Part shown: positions 34,087 to 42,368 of the stretch, piece by piece
Layout: each line of letters opens with the position of its first letter
Position numbering within the stretch: the first letter of the stretch is position 1
Assembly (NCBI GenBank): GCA_964532485.1
Contig: CAZHKE010000008.1
Location: 20,589-84,588 of the forward strand
Source of the DNA: DATBSK01 sp964532485
Lineage (GTDB): Bacteria; Actinomycetota; Acidimicrobiia; IMCC26256; PALSA-555
Direction: 5' to 3'
Length of the DNA stretch: 64,000 bases
Position numbers and translations under genes: made by a program
The notes under the pieces: generated by a model
What the model was told of the DNA's origin: nothing
Seen by the model: only the letters and a program-made list of their open reading frames with translations
Database searches by the model: none

Positions 34087-35091
34087 ATGCGCGCACGCGT
34101 CGCGGTGATCGTGGCAGCGCTCTGCGTCGGTGCCACGATGCTCGTCGCCGCTCCGGCGACTGCCCACGAAGACGACGTCCCGACCAAGCAGGTCCGGATC
34201 GTCGACCTCAACCTGCTGCACGGGGTCTTCTGCCCGCAGGAGACGAACGGGTGCCAGTCGCCCGACCGGGTCGCACTCCTCATGCAGCAGCTCGAGGACG
34301 CCGAGTGCCCCGAGATCGTGGGCCTCCAGGAGATCAACACGAACCTGGCCATGCTGATCGACAAGGCGCTGCCGAAGACGTGCGACGGCCACTACGAGGT
34401 CGTGTTCTCGAAGAAGCCGGCGACGCTCGACACCGAGCGGGTGCTGACGACGCTGCCCGTGAAGTCGACGAAGGTCCAGAAGCTCACGGGTGCGTTCCGC
34501 ACCGCGTCGAGGGCCGTGCTGCGGTCGCCGATCGGTCCTCTGGTGCTCGTCGTGACGCACCAAGACGGTGACCCCGAGGACAAGCCGCCGTCACCGCCGT
34601 GCGAGCGGACGTGCCCGCCGGTGTGCCGCGGCAAGGTCGACGGCCTCGCATGCCAGACGGTGCTCGCCTCGGAGCTCGCCGACGACGCCGGCGGCCCGAA
34701 GGCGATCCGGGTGCTCATGGGCGACTTCAACTTCACGGCCACGAACCGGCGCTACCAGATGCTGATCGACGACGGCTGGACCGACGCGTACCTCGCGGCC
34801 GGCAACCCGGAGTGCGACCCGGCGACGGGCGCGGGCTGCACCGGCGGGCGCATCGACGACGCCGTCGAGGCGCTCAAGGACCCGAGCGCCAAGAACTCCG
34901 AGCGGATCGACTTCATCTTCGTGAAGTCGGGCCAGAACTGCCCGGTGCAGTTCGACTCGCCCGACGACGCCAACAGCAACGGCCTCGGCACTGCCCTGTT
35001 CGGTGACGAGGCGGCCACCGACGGCCCTGGTGGCATGGTGTGGACGTCCGACCACACTGGTGTCAGCGCCGACATCTCCTGCGGCGCGTAG
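34087..35091 (+). CDS. Secreted endonuclease/exonuclease/phosphatase family protein
   Basis: 334 aa. A Sec signal peptide (MRARVAVIVAALCVGATMLVAAPATA, cleavage after ATA) precedes the EEP fold. Catalytic motifs: VDLNLLHG (Asn), VGLQEINT (Glu), LMGDFNFTATN (Asp and Asn) and TSDHTGVSADI (Asp-His). Several cysteine pairs (CPQETNGC, CERTCPPVC) suggest disulfides outside the cell. Relatives cleave phosphodiesters in DNA, RNA or sphingomyelin; the substrate is not evident. The open frame continues upstream of the ATG, but the signal peptide and ribosome-binding site fix the start. Confidence 0.85.
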   Translation: MRARVAVIVAALCVGATMLVAAPATAHEDDVPTKQVRIVDLNLLHGVFCPQETNGCQSPDRVALLMQQLEDAECPEIVGLQEINTNLAMLIDKALPKTCDGHYEVVFSKKPATLDTERVLTTLPVKSTKVQKLTGAFRTASRAVLRSPIGPLVLVVTHQDGDPEDKPPSPPCERTCPPVCRGKVDGLACQTVLASELADDAGGPKAIRVLMGDFNFTATNRRYQMLIDDGWTDAYLAAGNPECDPATGAGCTGGRIDDAVEALKDPSAKNSERIDFIFVKSGQNCPVQFDSPDDANSNGLGTALFGDEAATDGPGGMVWTSDHTGVSADISCGA

Positions 35092-35095
35092 CTAC

Positions 35096-35102
35096 GGAGG
35101 AG
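35096..35102 (+). promoter_or_regulatory. GGAGGAG ribosome-binding site that sets a TTG start
   Basis: A perfect Shine-Dalgarno sequence 8 nt upstream of TTG 35111. It excludes the longer frame starting at 35003. Confidence 0.7.
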
Positions 35103-35110
35103 ACGAGACC

Positions 35111-36778
35111 TTGTCGCACGACGTCGTGATCCGCGGAGGGACGGTCGTCGACGGCGCCGGGGCGCCGGGCCGGCGTGCCGACGTGGCCATCGACGGTGAC
35201 CGCATCGCCGAGATCGGTGACGGGCTCACCGGCGCGCGCGAGCTCGACGCGTCGGGGCAGGTCGTGTCCCCCGGCTTCATCGACATCCACACCCACTACG
35301 ACGCGCAGGTCTTCTGGGACCCGGCCCTCACCCCGTCCTCCTGGCACGGGGTCACCTCCGTCGTCGCCGGCAACTGCGGCTTCTCGATCGCTCCGTGTCG
35401 CCCCGAGCACCGCGAGCTCATCGGGCGCACGCTGCAGCACGTCGAGGACATGAGCCTGCCCACGTTGCAGGCAGGCATCCCCTGGGACTTCGAGTCGTTC
35501 CCGGAGTACCTGTCCTCGGTCGCGCGACGCGGCACGACGCTCAACTTCACCGCGTACATCGGCCACACCGCGCTGCGCCTCTTCGTGATGGGCGACGCGG
35601 GGTACGAGCGCGAGCAGCCGACCGATGCCGAGCTCCAGCAGATGGCCGCGCTCGTGGGCGACGCAGTGCAGGCGGGCGCGGCGGGGTTCGCGTCGAGCTC
35701 CGCGCCGACCCACAACGGCGACGGTGGTCGCCCGGTGCCGTCGCGCCTCGCGAGCGCGGCGGAGCTCGAGGCGCTCCTCGGGCCGCTGCGGGACCTCGAC
35801 GCAGGGGTGGGCGCGTTCACGCCGGGCGAGCGCGTCTCGCACGCCGACGTCTACGAGCTCCAGCGTCGGATCGGGCGTCCGTTCACGTGGACCGCGCTGC
35901 TCACCTTCCAGGGGTCGTCGTTCGCGACCGACCGCGCCGCCAAGAACGCGACCGAGCGAGCCGCAGGCGTCGACGTGTGGCCGCAGATCACGTGCCGACC
36001 GCTGACGTTCCAGATGACGATGGCCGACCCGTTCACGTTCAACATGCAACCGGCGTTCAAGGCGCTGATGGACCGCCCCGTCGAGGAGAGGCTGGCCGCG
36101 TATCGCGACTCGGAGTGGCGGCGCCACGCGCAGGAAGAGCTCGACCACGCGCCGCTGTTCCGCGTGAACTGGGACCGGCTCACGGTCGCGGAATGCCCGG
36201 GGCAGCCCGAGCTCGAGGGGCGAAGCCTGGCCGACCTCGCGGCCGAGCGGGGCGAGGAGCCGCTCACCACGATGCTCGCGATCGCGGGAGAAGACCTCTC
36301 GGCACGCTTCGGCAGCGTGCTCGCGAACAACGATCCGGAGCAGATCGAGAAGCTGCTCCAGCAGGACGGGCTGCTGATCGGGCTGTCCGATGCCGGCGCC
36401 CACGTGTCGCAGCTCTGCGACGCCTGCCTGCCCACGGACCTGCTCGGCAACTGGGTGCGCGAGCGCGAGGTGCTGACGCTCGAGCGCGCAGTCCACAAGC
36501 TCACGGGTGAGCCGGCAGCCGTGTTCGGCTTCGACGACCGGGGTGAGCTCGTACCCGGCAAGCTCGCCGACGTGACCGTGTTCGATCCGGCCACCGTCGG
36601 GCCCGGCAAGCTGCGCCGCGTGCAGGACTTCCCCGCGGACGGCGAACGGCTCGTCGCCGACGATCCGTCGGGCGTGACACACGTGCTCGTCAACGGCACA
36701 CCGATCCGTGCCGACGGTGAGCCCGAAGCCGACGGCGTCGCGGCGCGACCCGGACGCTTGCTCCGGAACGCCGGGTGA
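35111..36778 (+). CDS. N-acyl-D-amino-acid deacylase-like amidohydrolase
   Basis: 555 aa from TTG 35111 (LSHDVVIRGGTVVDGAGAPG). Amidohydrolase landmarks: GFIDIHTHYDAQVFWDP (HxH metal ligands), SVVAGNCGFSIAPC (D-aminoacylase family GNCG), FTAYIGHTALR, LSDAGAHVSQLCDA (Asp ligand) and the C-terminal GELVPGKLADVTVFDP, which closes the beta-sandwich. The family hydrolyses N-acyl-D-amino acids or related cyclic amides. With the hydantoinase genes at 38437-42367 it suggests a local capacity for amide or imide-ring hydrolysis. The stop overlaps the next GTG start (GTGA). Confidence 0.87.
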   Translation: MSHDVVIRGGTVVDGAGAPGRRADVAIDGDRIAEIGDGLTGARELDASGQVVSPGFIDIHTHYDAQVFWDPALTPSSWHGVTSVVAGNCGFSIAPCRPEHRELIGRTLQHVEDMSLPTLQAGIPWDFESFPEYLSSVARRGTTLNFTAYIGHTALRLFVMGDAGYEREQPTDAELQQMAALVGDAVQAGAAGFASSSAPTHNGDGGRPVPSRLASAAELEALLGPLRDLDAGVGAFTPGERVSHADVYELQRRIGRPFTWTALLTFQGSSFATDRAAKNATERAAGVDVWPQITCRPLTFQMTMADPFTFNMQPAFKALMDRPVEERLAAYRDSEWRRHAQEELDHAPLFRVNWDRLTVAECPGQPELEGRSLADLAAERGEEPLTTMLAIAGEDLSARFGSVLANNDPEQIEKLLQQDGLLIGLSDAGAHVSQLCDACLPTDLLGNWVREREVLTLERAVHKLTGEPAAVFGFDDRGELVPGKLADVTVFDPATVGPGKLRRVQDFPADGERLVADDPSGVTHVLVNGTPIRADGEPEADGVAARPGRLLRNAG

Positions 36779-38382
36779 CCGCGGCGTCGACCGCCGCGTC
36801 ATCCGACCTCGACGACATCACTCCCCCGACCGATCGGCGGAGCCGGCCCGCGATCGTCGCCCCGGTCGTCGTGCTCGCCATCGCCGCGGTCGTCGTCATC
36901 GTGGCCTCGAGCGGCACGACGTTCTTCTTCGACGAGTGGATCTGGATCATGCAGCGGCGCTCGTTCGGCGCCACGAGCCTGCTCGAACCGTTCAACAACC
37001 ACCTCATGGCGCTGCCGATCGCCACCTACCAGCTGCTGTACCGGCTCGTCGGGCTCGACTCACCGGTGCCGTATCGGATCGTGCTGCTCGCCGGCCACCT
37101 CGCGACGTGCGGCCTGCTGTACGTCTACCTGCGCCGACGCATCGGCTGGGCGCTCGCCCTCGCGGGTGCCGCGGCGCTGGCCTTCTTCGGGTACACGTGG
37201 CCCGTCATCATCTGGCCGATCTCGCTCGGCTGGGTGTACGCCACCACTGCCGGCATCGGCGCGCTGCTGCTCGTCGACCGCGACACCCGAAGGTCCGACG
37301 CGGGCGCGATGGTCGCACTGCTCGTCGGCATCGCGTCGAGCGGCATCGCGGTGCCGTTCGTGATCGGCATGGGTGTCGAGCTCACGCTACGTCGGACCTG
37401 GCGCCGCATCTACGTCGCGATCGCGCCGCTCGTCGTGTTCGGCGCGTGGTACCTCGCCTATGGCACCGGCACCTCCGACAGTGGCTCGGCCGGGGATGTC
37501 GTCGAGTTCGGTGAGAAGCTGCTGGCGCAGACGTTCGGGACGCTCCTCGGCGTCGATGATCGCGGCACGGCCGCGCACGTCGTGCTCGCGGTCGGGTTCG
37601 TGGCGATCGTCGTGCTGTGGCTCGCGTTGGGGCGTCCGCACGGGCCGAGACTCGTGGGCAACGCGGCCGCGCTGGCGTCGTTCACCCTCCTGCTCAGCTA
37701 CTCGCGCGCGACCAGCGGGCTGACGCAGTGGCACTCGTACGCGGCGGGGGTGTTCGTGCTGCTGACGCTCGGCGAGCTGATCGCGGGCCGGACGGTCGGT
37801 GTCGTCCCCACGGCCGCGGTGCTGGGGGTCGTGGCGTGGTCGATCGTGTGGAACCTCGGTGAGCTGGCCGACGGCGCCGACCTGCAGCGACGGCGTGCGG
37901 AGGAGATGCGGGCGCAGCTGGCCGCGGTCGAGCTCGCGGGACGATCCGTCGACCAGGACGTGAGGGTCGGGCGCTTCCTGCTCGAGACCCGGGCCGGACC
38001 GTGGCTCGACGTGGCCGCCGAGTATGGATCCCCGGCGTACTCGCTCGACGAGCTGCGCGACGCTCCGTTGCATGCTCGGCGGGCGGCCGAGCACATCCTG
38101 GTCGACGCCACCGACCTCTCGGTCGACGGGACGAGGGCGCCCGGCGTCTGCAGCGCAGACCCCGACAGCGAGCTCCCGACGGGCCCGCTCGAGGTGACGC
38201 TGCAGGGAACCCCGACCGGCGGCGAGGTCCGCGCCGGAGTGCTGACCTCGGGACGGCCGGTCGGGATCGTCGAACCGGGTCAGCGTGTGAGCCTCCTGCT
38301 CCCCGGGCTCGCGCAGGGCGCTCGGTGGCGCCTCGAGCTCGACGACAGCGCCGTGCTCTGCGCGGTCACGCCGGCTTCCTGA
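36775..38382 (+). CDS. Polytopic membrane protein, GT-C-like
   Basis: 535 aa from GTG 36775, coupled by GTGA to the amidohydrolase gene. About ten hydrophobic segments from residue 28 on. The first loop contains FFFDEWIWIMQRRSF and LLEPFNNHLMALP, resembling the acidic first-loop motif of GT-C glycosyltransferases. The C-terminal 170 residues are soluble and end in a beta-rich domain (PLEVTLQGTPTGGEVRAGVL). No named family; possibly a membrane glycosyltransferase related to others in this window. Its place between two hydrolase genes is unexplained. Confidence 0.65.
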   Translation: MTAASTAASSDLDDITPPTDRRSRPAIVAPVVVLAIAAVVVIVASSGTTFFFDEWIWIMQRRSFGATSLLEPFNNHLMALPIATYQLLYRLVGLDSPVPYRIVLLAGHLATCGLLYVYLRRRIGWALALAGAAALAFFGYTWPVIIWPISLGWVYATTAGIGALLLVDRDTRRSDAGAMVALLVGIASSGIAVPFVIGMGVELTLRRTWRRIYVAIAPLVVFGAWYLAYGTGTSDSGSAGDVVEFGEKLLAQTFGTLLGVDDRGTAAHVVLAVGFVAIVVLWLALGRPHGPRLVGNAAALASFTLLLSYSRATSGLTQWHSYAAGVFVLLTLGELIAGRTVGVVPTAAVLGVVAWSIVWNLGELADGADLQRRRAEEMRAQLAAVELAGRSVDQDVRVGRFLLETRAGPWLDVAAEYGSPAYSLDELRDAPLHARRAAEHILVDATDLSVDGTRAPGVCSADPDSELPTGPLEVTLQGTPTGGEVRAGVLTSGRPVGIVEPGQRVSLLLPGLAQGARWRLELDDSAVLCAVTPAS

Positions 38383-38436
38383 GCAGCTGCACGCCGGACG
38401 CTGCACGGGGGTCGCGGGATCTGTGAGAGTTGGAAC

Positions 38437-40242
38437 ATGACGCTCACGTCAGATCGGTACCCGGACACCGGCGCCGGGATCGACGTCGTCACCGCCGAGG
38501 TCATCCGCTCCGCCATGGAGACGGTGTGCTTCGAGATGGCGACGTTCGTCTCCCGCACCGCGACGACGCCCATCCTCAACCAGTCGAACGAGCGCAACGC
38601 GACGATCCTCGACGGGCGGGGGCGTCTCGCCGCGCTGTCGGTCGGGATCCCGCAGTTCATGCTGTCGTCGACGCTGCCCGTCCGCTTCTGCCTCGAGTTC
38701 CTGGAAGGCGAGCTGTACCCGGGGGACGTGCTGGTCGCGAACGACCCGTACCACGGCGGCGGGCACCTGCCCGACTTCAACGTGTTCTCACCGGTGTTCA
38801 CCGACCCCGACTCCGAGGATGGGGGCGAGCTCCTGCTCGTCGCCTCGATCCAGTGCCACCACGGCGACACGGGCGGCGCGCTCGCGGGTGGCTACAACGT
38901 CTACGCGAAGGACATCTGGTCGGAGGGCACCCGCTACCCCCTGCTGAAGATCATCGAAGCGGGCAAGGAACGACGCGACGTCGTGCTCACGATGCGCGCC
39001 AACAACCGGCTGGCCGGCTTCATCGGCGACCTGCGCGCCCAGGTCGGAGCAGCACAGCTCGGCGCGGCCCGCTTGGGCGAGCTCATCTCGACCTACGGCG
39101 CCGACGCGGTGCGCGCCGCCGTCGACTGGACCATCGACGACACGCAACGACGGTTCAAGGAAGAGATCGCGCGGTGGCCCGACGGGACGTACGAGGCCGA
39201 CGCGTACGTCGACTCCGACCCCGCGGGCAACACCGACATCCATGTGCACGTCGCGGTCACGGTCGACGGCGACGACCTGATCGTCGACTTCGCGGGCTCC
39301 GACGACCGTCCCGACATCAACGCGTGGTCGACGTTCGGGAACACGCGCGGGTACACGATCGCTCAGCTGGCGAGCCTCGTCGACCCGAGCATCCCGAAGA
39401 ACGAGGGGTTCTTCGACTGCATCGACCTGCGGGTTCCCGAGGGCACGTGTGTCAACCCTGTCGAGGGGAAGCCGGTGAGCGCAGGGACGCACCACCCGGG
39501 CGTCGAGGTGGGCGACGCGATCGCGCTCGCGATGTCGCAGATCATCCCCGATCGCTGCGCGCCGCAGACGTACAAGTACGGCGCTCCCCGCCAGATGTGG
39601 GGCGATCTCGACCCGCGCACCGGCAAGCCGTTCTTCGACCACGGTGGCGAGGTCAACGCGGGTTGGGTGAACGCGGTGAAGGGGGTCGACGGCTGGGGTG
39701 CCCTGGTGTCGTCCAACGGCAACCTCATCAAGGCGGCAGCGGAGATCAACGAGTCGCTGTTCCCGCACGTCCTGCGGTCGCGCAACTACCTCACCGACTC
39801 CGGCGGTGCGGGCCGCTGGCGCGGCGGGTGCGGCTCCGACTTCGTGAAGGAGGTGCGGACCCCGACGAGCGTCAACCAGTACGTCGTGAACCAGCACCAC
39901 CTGCATCCCGGCATCGCGGGCGGCCGGCCCGGCAGCCCCGACTCGTGCGTGATCGCCGAGGGCACCGAGCGCGAGGTCGTCGTGGCGCCGACCGTCGCCG
40001 GCGTCGGCATGGACGCGGGCGACCGGCTCCGATACCGCTTCGGAGGCGGTGGCGGCTGGGGTGACCCGCTCGATCGCGACCCGCGGGCGGTGCTCGACGA
40101 CGTGTGGGACGAGTACGTGTCGGTCGGCGCGGCGCGCGACGAGTACGGCGTCGTGATCACCGGCTCCGTCGCCGACATGACCCTCGCCCTCGACGCCGAC
40201 GCGACCGAGCAGCTCCGCGCGGAGATGCGAGCCGCCCGGTGA
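38437..40242 (+). CDS. Hydantoinase B/oxoprolinase family protein
   Basis: 601 aa, full length for the HyuB subunit. Landmarks: VTAEVIRSAMETVCFEMATFVSRTATTPIL, DVLVANDPYHGGGHLPDFNVFSPVF, SIQCHHGDTGG (metal-site histidines), EGKPVSAGTHHPGVEVGDAIALAM and the C-terminal FGGGGGWGDPLDRDP. HyuA and HyuB together hydrolyse hydantoins, oxoproline or acetone-type substrates with ATP. HyuA follows after 61 nt that contain the 38-bp palindrome (copy 3). No TANNNT hexamer or strong ribosome-binding site is obvious before the ATG. Confidence 0.9.
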   Translation: MTLTSDRYPDTGAGIDVVTAEVIRSAMETVCFEMATFVSRTATTPILNQSNERNATILDGRGRLAALSVGIPQFMLSSTLPVRFCLEFLEGELYPGDVLVANDPYHGGGHLPDFNVFSPVFTDPDSEDGGELLLVASIQCHHGDTGGALAGGYNVYAKDIWSEGTRYPLLKIIEAGKERRDVVLTMRANNRLAGFIGDLRAQVGAAQLGAARLGELISTYGADAVRAAVDWTIDDTQRRFKEEIARWPDGTYEADAYVDSDPAGNTDIHVHVAVTVDGDDLIVDFAGSDDRPDINAWSTFGNTRGYTIAQLASLVDPSIPKNEGFFDCIDLRVPEGTCVNPVEGKPVSAGTHHPGVEVGDAIALAMSQIIPDRCAPQTYKYGAPRQMWGDLDPRTGKPFFDHGGEVNAGWVNAVKGVDGWGALVSSNGNLIKAAAEINESLFPHVLRSRNYLTDSGGAGRWRGGCGSDFVKEVRTPTSVNQYVVNQHHLHPGIAGGRPGSPDSCVIAEGTEREVVVAPTVAGVGMDAGDRLRYRFGGGGGWGDPLDRDPRAVLDDVWDEYVSVGAARDEYGVVITGSVADMTLALDADATEQLRAEMRAAR

Positions 40243-40260
40243 GCACGTCTGCATCCTGGT

Positions 40261-40298
40261 TGCGTCTCTCACCCGCGTATTTCACGGTGAGGGACGCA
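40261..40298. repeat. 38-bp dispersed palindrome, copy 3
   Basis: Begins TGCGTCTCTCACC and ends GGTGAGGGACGCA; the 13-nt arms pair with one T-G wobble over a 12-nt loop, the best stem of the three copies. Unlike copies 1 and 2 it lies between co-directional genes, 5 nt before the HyuA GTG, so it would form a hairpin just in front of that start and could uncouple HyuA from HyuB expression. Confidence 0.85.
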
Positions 40299-40303
40299 TC
40301 AAC

Positions 40304-42367
40304 GTGACCGGGTTCAGAATCGGCGTCGACGTCGGTGGCACCTTCACCGACCTCGTGCTCGTGCGGCCCGACGGGCAGGTCGTGCTGGAGAAGACGCCGA
40401 CCACACCGGCCGACCAGTCCGACGGCGTGCTCGCCGGACTCGGTCGCCTCGCCGACGCCGAGGGCATCTCGCTCGAGGCGCTGGCGCAGCGGACGTCGTC
40501 GATCGTCCACGGCACCACGGCCGGTGACAACACGATGATCCAGATGTCGGGCGCACCGACCGGCCTGCTCGTCACGCAGGGCTTCCGCGACGAGATCGAG
40601 CTGCGCCGCTGCTACAAGGAGGACATCTGGGATCCGGCGTACCCGGCACCCGAGCCCATCGCACGCCGGCGCGTGCGGCTCGAGATCCCCGAGCGGCTCA
40701 CCGCCGAGGGCGATGTCGACACCCCCCTCGACGAGCAGGCGGTGCGCGCCGCGACGCGGCGTCTGCGCGACTTCGGGGTCACGTCCATCGCCGTCGTCTT
40801 CTTGCACTCGTACGTCAACCCCGCCCACGAGCTACGAGCGCGGGCACTCATCCTCGACGAGTACCCCGACGTGGAGCTCGTCTCGCTCTCGCACGAGGTG
40901 TACCCGAAGCCGCCGGAGTTCGAGCGGACGTCGACGACGCTGGTGAGCGCGTACGTCGGTCCACCGATCGTGCGCTACCTGTCACGGCTCGAATCGCGGC
41001 TGAAGGAGTCGGGGTACGCCAACGAGCTGCTCATCGCCACGTGTGCCGGCGGTGTCGCCACCCCCGACGCGATCGGTCAGCGGGCCGTCGCGACCATCGG
41101 CTCCGGCCCGACGGGTGGTGTCGTCGCGGCCGCCCGCGCCGCACGCGAGGCCGGCCTGGGCGACCTCGTCTCCGTCGACATGGGAGGCACGAGCTATGAC
41201 GTCTGCCTCATCCGAGGCGGGCACCCGGAGCTGACGAGCGACTGGAACTGGCGGCACCGCTACTGCATCGCGCTCCCGATGGTCGACATCCACGCCATCG
41301 GTGCCGGCGGCGGGTCGATCGCCCGCGTCGACCGCGGCGGGCTGCACGTCGGGCCCGAGTCGGCCGGCAGCGAGCCGGGGCCCGTCTGCTATGGGCTCGG
41401 CGGCACGCAGCCGACGGTGACGGACGCCGACCTCGTCCTCGGCCGGCTCGACCCGAGCGGCTTCTGGGGCGGCCGACGCACGTTGGACGTCGACGGTGCT
41501 CGTTCGGCGCTCGGGCGCCTGAGCGCCGAGCTCGGTGGTGATGTAGAAGACGCCGCGGTCGCCGTGGTCCGCCTCGTCGACGCGCACATGACCGATGCCG
41601 TGCGGCGCGTGCTCGCGCTGGCAGGCGCGGACGCCCGCCATCTCGCGCTGTGCGCGTTCGGCGGCATGGGCGCGGTGCACGCGACCACGCAGGCCGCCGC
41701 GCTCGGCATGGCCAAGGTCGTCGTGCCGCGTGCCGCGCCGGGTCTGTCGGCGCTCGGGTTGGTCAGCGCCGATCACGTCATCGACCTCACGCGCGCGCAC
41801 ATCTCCGACTGGCGGACGCTCGACCTCGCCCAGTTCAACGCCCTCGCCGACGACCTCGAGGCCGCCGGCCGGGCCGAGCTCGGTGCCGCCGGTGTGCCCG
41901 ACGAACGGCTCCGGTTCGAATGGCGACTCAACCTCGTCTACCCCGGTCAGACGTTCGACAACGCACTCCCCCTCGAGCGTGAGCCGGGCGTGCCGATCAC
42001 CGCCGCCGCGGTCGAGGCCACGGTCGAGGAGTTCCACCGGCGCAACGAGGAGGCCCGCCTCATCGAGGCGCGCTCCCAGGAGCCGATGGTGCGCGGCATC
42101 CGGCTGATCGCGACCGGGCTCGTCGAACGCCCCGCGCAGGTCGAGCTCGCGCCCTCGGATCGGGCGCCCGCGCCGATCGGGCGCCGCCGCGCGCACCTCG
42201 GCGGCGACTGGCACGACGCACCCGTGTACGACGGCCTCGTCCTCCGACCCGGTCCTGCGGTGACCGGCCCCGCGCTCGTCGCTTACCCGTTCACGACGCT
42301 CGCCCTGCGCCCCGGCGACGTCGCGCACGTCCTGCCGAGCGGCGACCTCCTCGTGGACGTCGCCTGA
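40304..42367 (+). CDS. Hydantoinase A/oxoprolinase family protein
   Basis: 687 aa from GTG 40304 (VTGFRIGVDVGGTFTDLVLV), immediately after the palindrome. ASKHA-type ATP-binding motifs: GVDVGGTFTD, STIVHGTT-like SSIVHGTTAGDN, ATIGSGPTGGVVAAARAA, VDMGGTSYDVCLI and AIGAGGGSIARVDRGG. This is the ATP-using subunit that partners HyuB. Its stop is 1 nt from the stop of the convergent membrane gene, leaving no room for a terminator. No carbamoylase or racemase gene is nearby, so the substrate is open. Confidence 0.9.
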   Translation: MTGFRIGVDVGGTFTDLVLVRPDGQVVLEKTPTTPADQSDGVLAGLGRLADAEGISLEALAQRTSSIVHGTTAGDNTMIQMSGAPTGLLVTQGFRDEIELRRCYKEDIWDPAYPAPEPIARRRVRLEIPERLTAEGDVDTPLDEQAVRAATRRLRDFGVTSIAVVFLHSYVNPAHELRARALILDEYPDVELVSLSHEVYPKPPEFERTSTTLVSAYVGPPIVRYLSRLESRLKESGYANELLIATCAGGVATPDAIGQRAVATIGSGPTGGVVAAARAAREAGLGDLVSVDMGGTSYDVCLIRGGHPELTSDWNWRHRYCIALPMVDIHAIGAGGGSIARVDRGGLHVGPESAGSEPGPVCYGLGGTQPTVTDADLVLGRLDPSGFWGGRRTLDVDGARSALGRLSAELGGDVEDAAVAVVRLVDAHMTDAVRRVLALAGADARHLALCAFGGMGAVHATTQAAALGMAKVVVPRAAPGLSALGLVSADHVIDLTRAHISDWRTLDLAQFNALADDLEAAGRAELGAAGVPDERLRFEWRLNLVYPGQTFDNALPLEREPGVPITAAAVEATVEEFHRRNEEARLIEARSQEPMVRGIRLIATGLVERPAQVELAPSDRAPAPIGRRRAHLGGDWHDAPVYDGLVLRPGPAVTGPALVAYPFTTLALRPGDVAHVLPSGDLLVDVA

Positions 42368-42368
42368 C

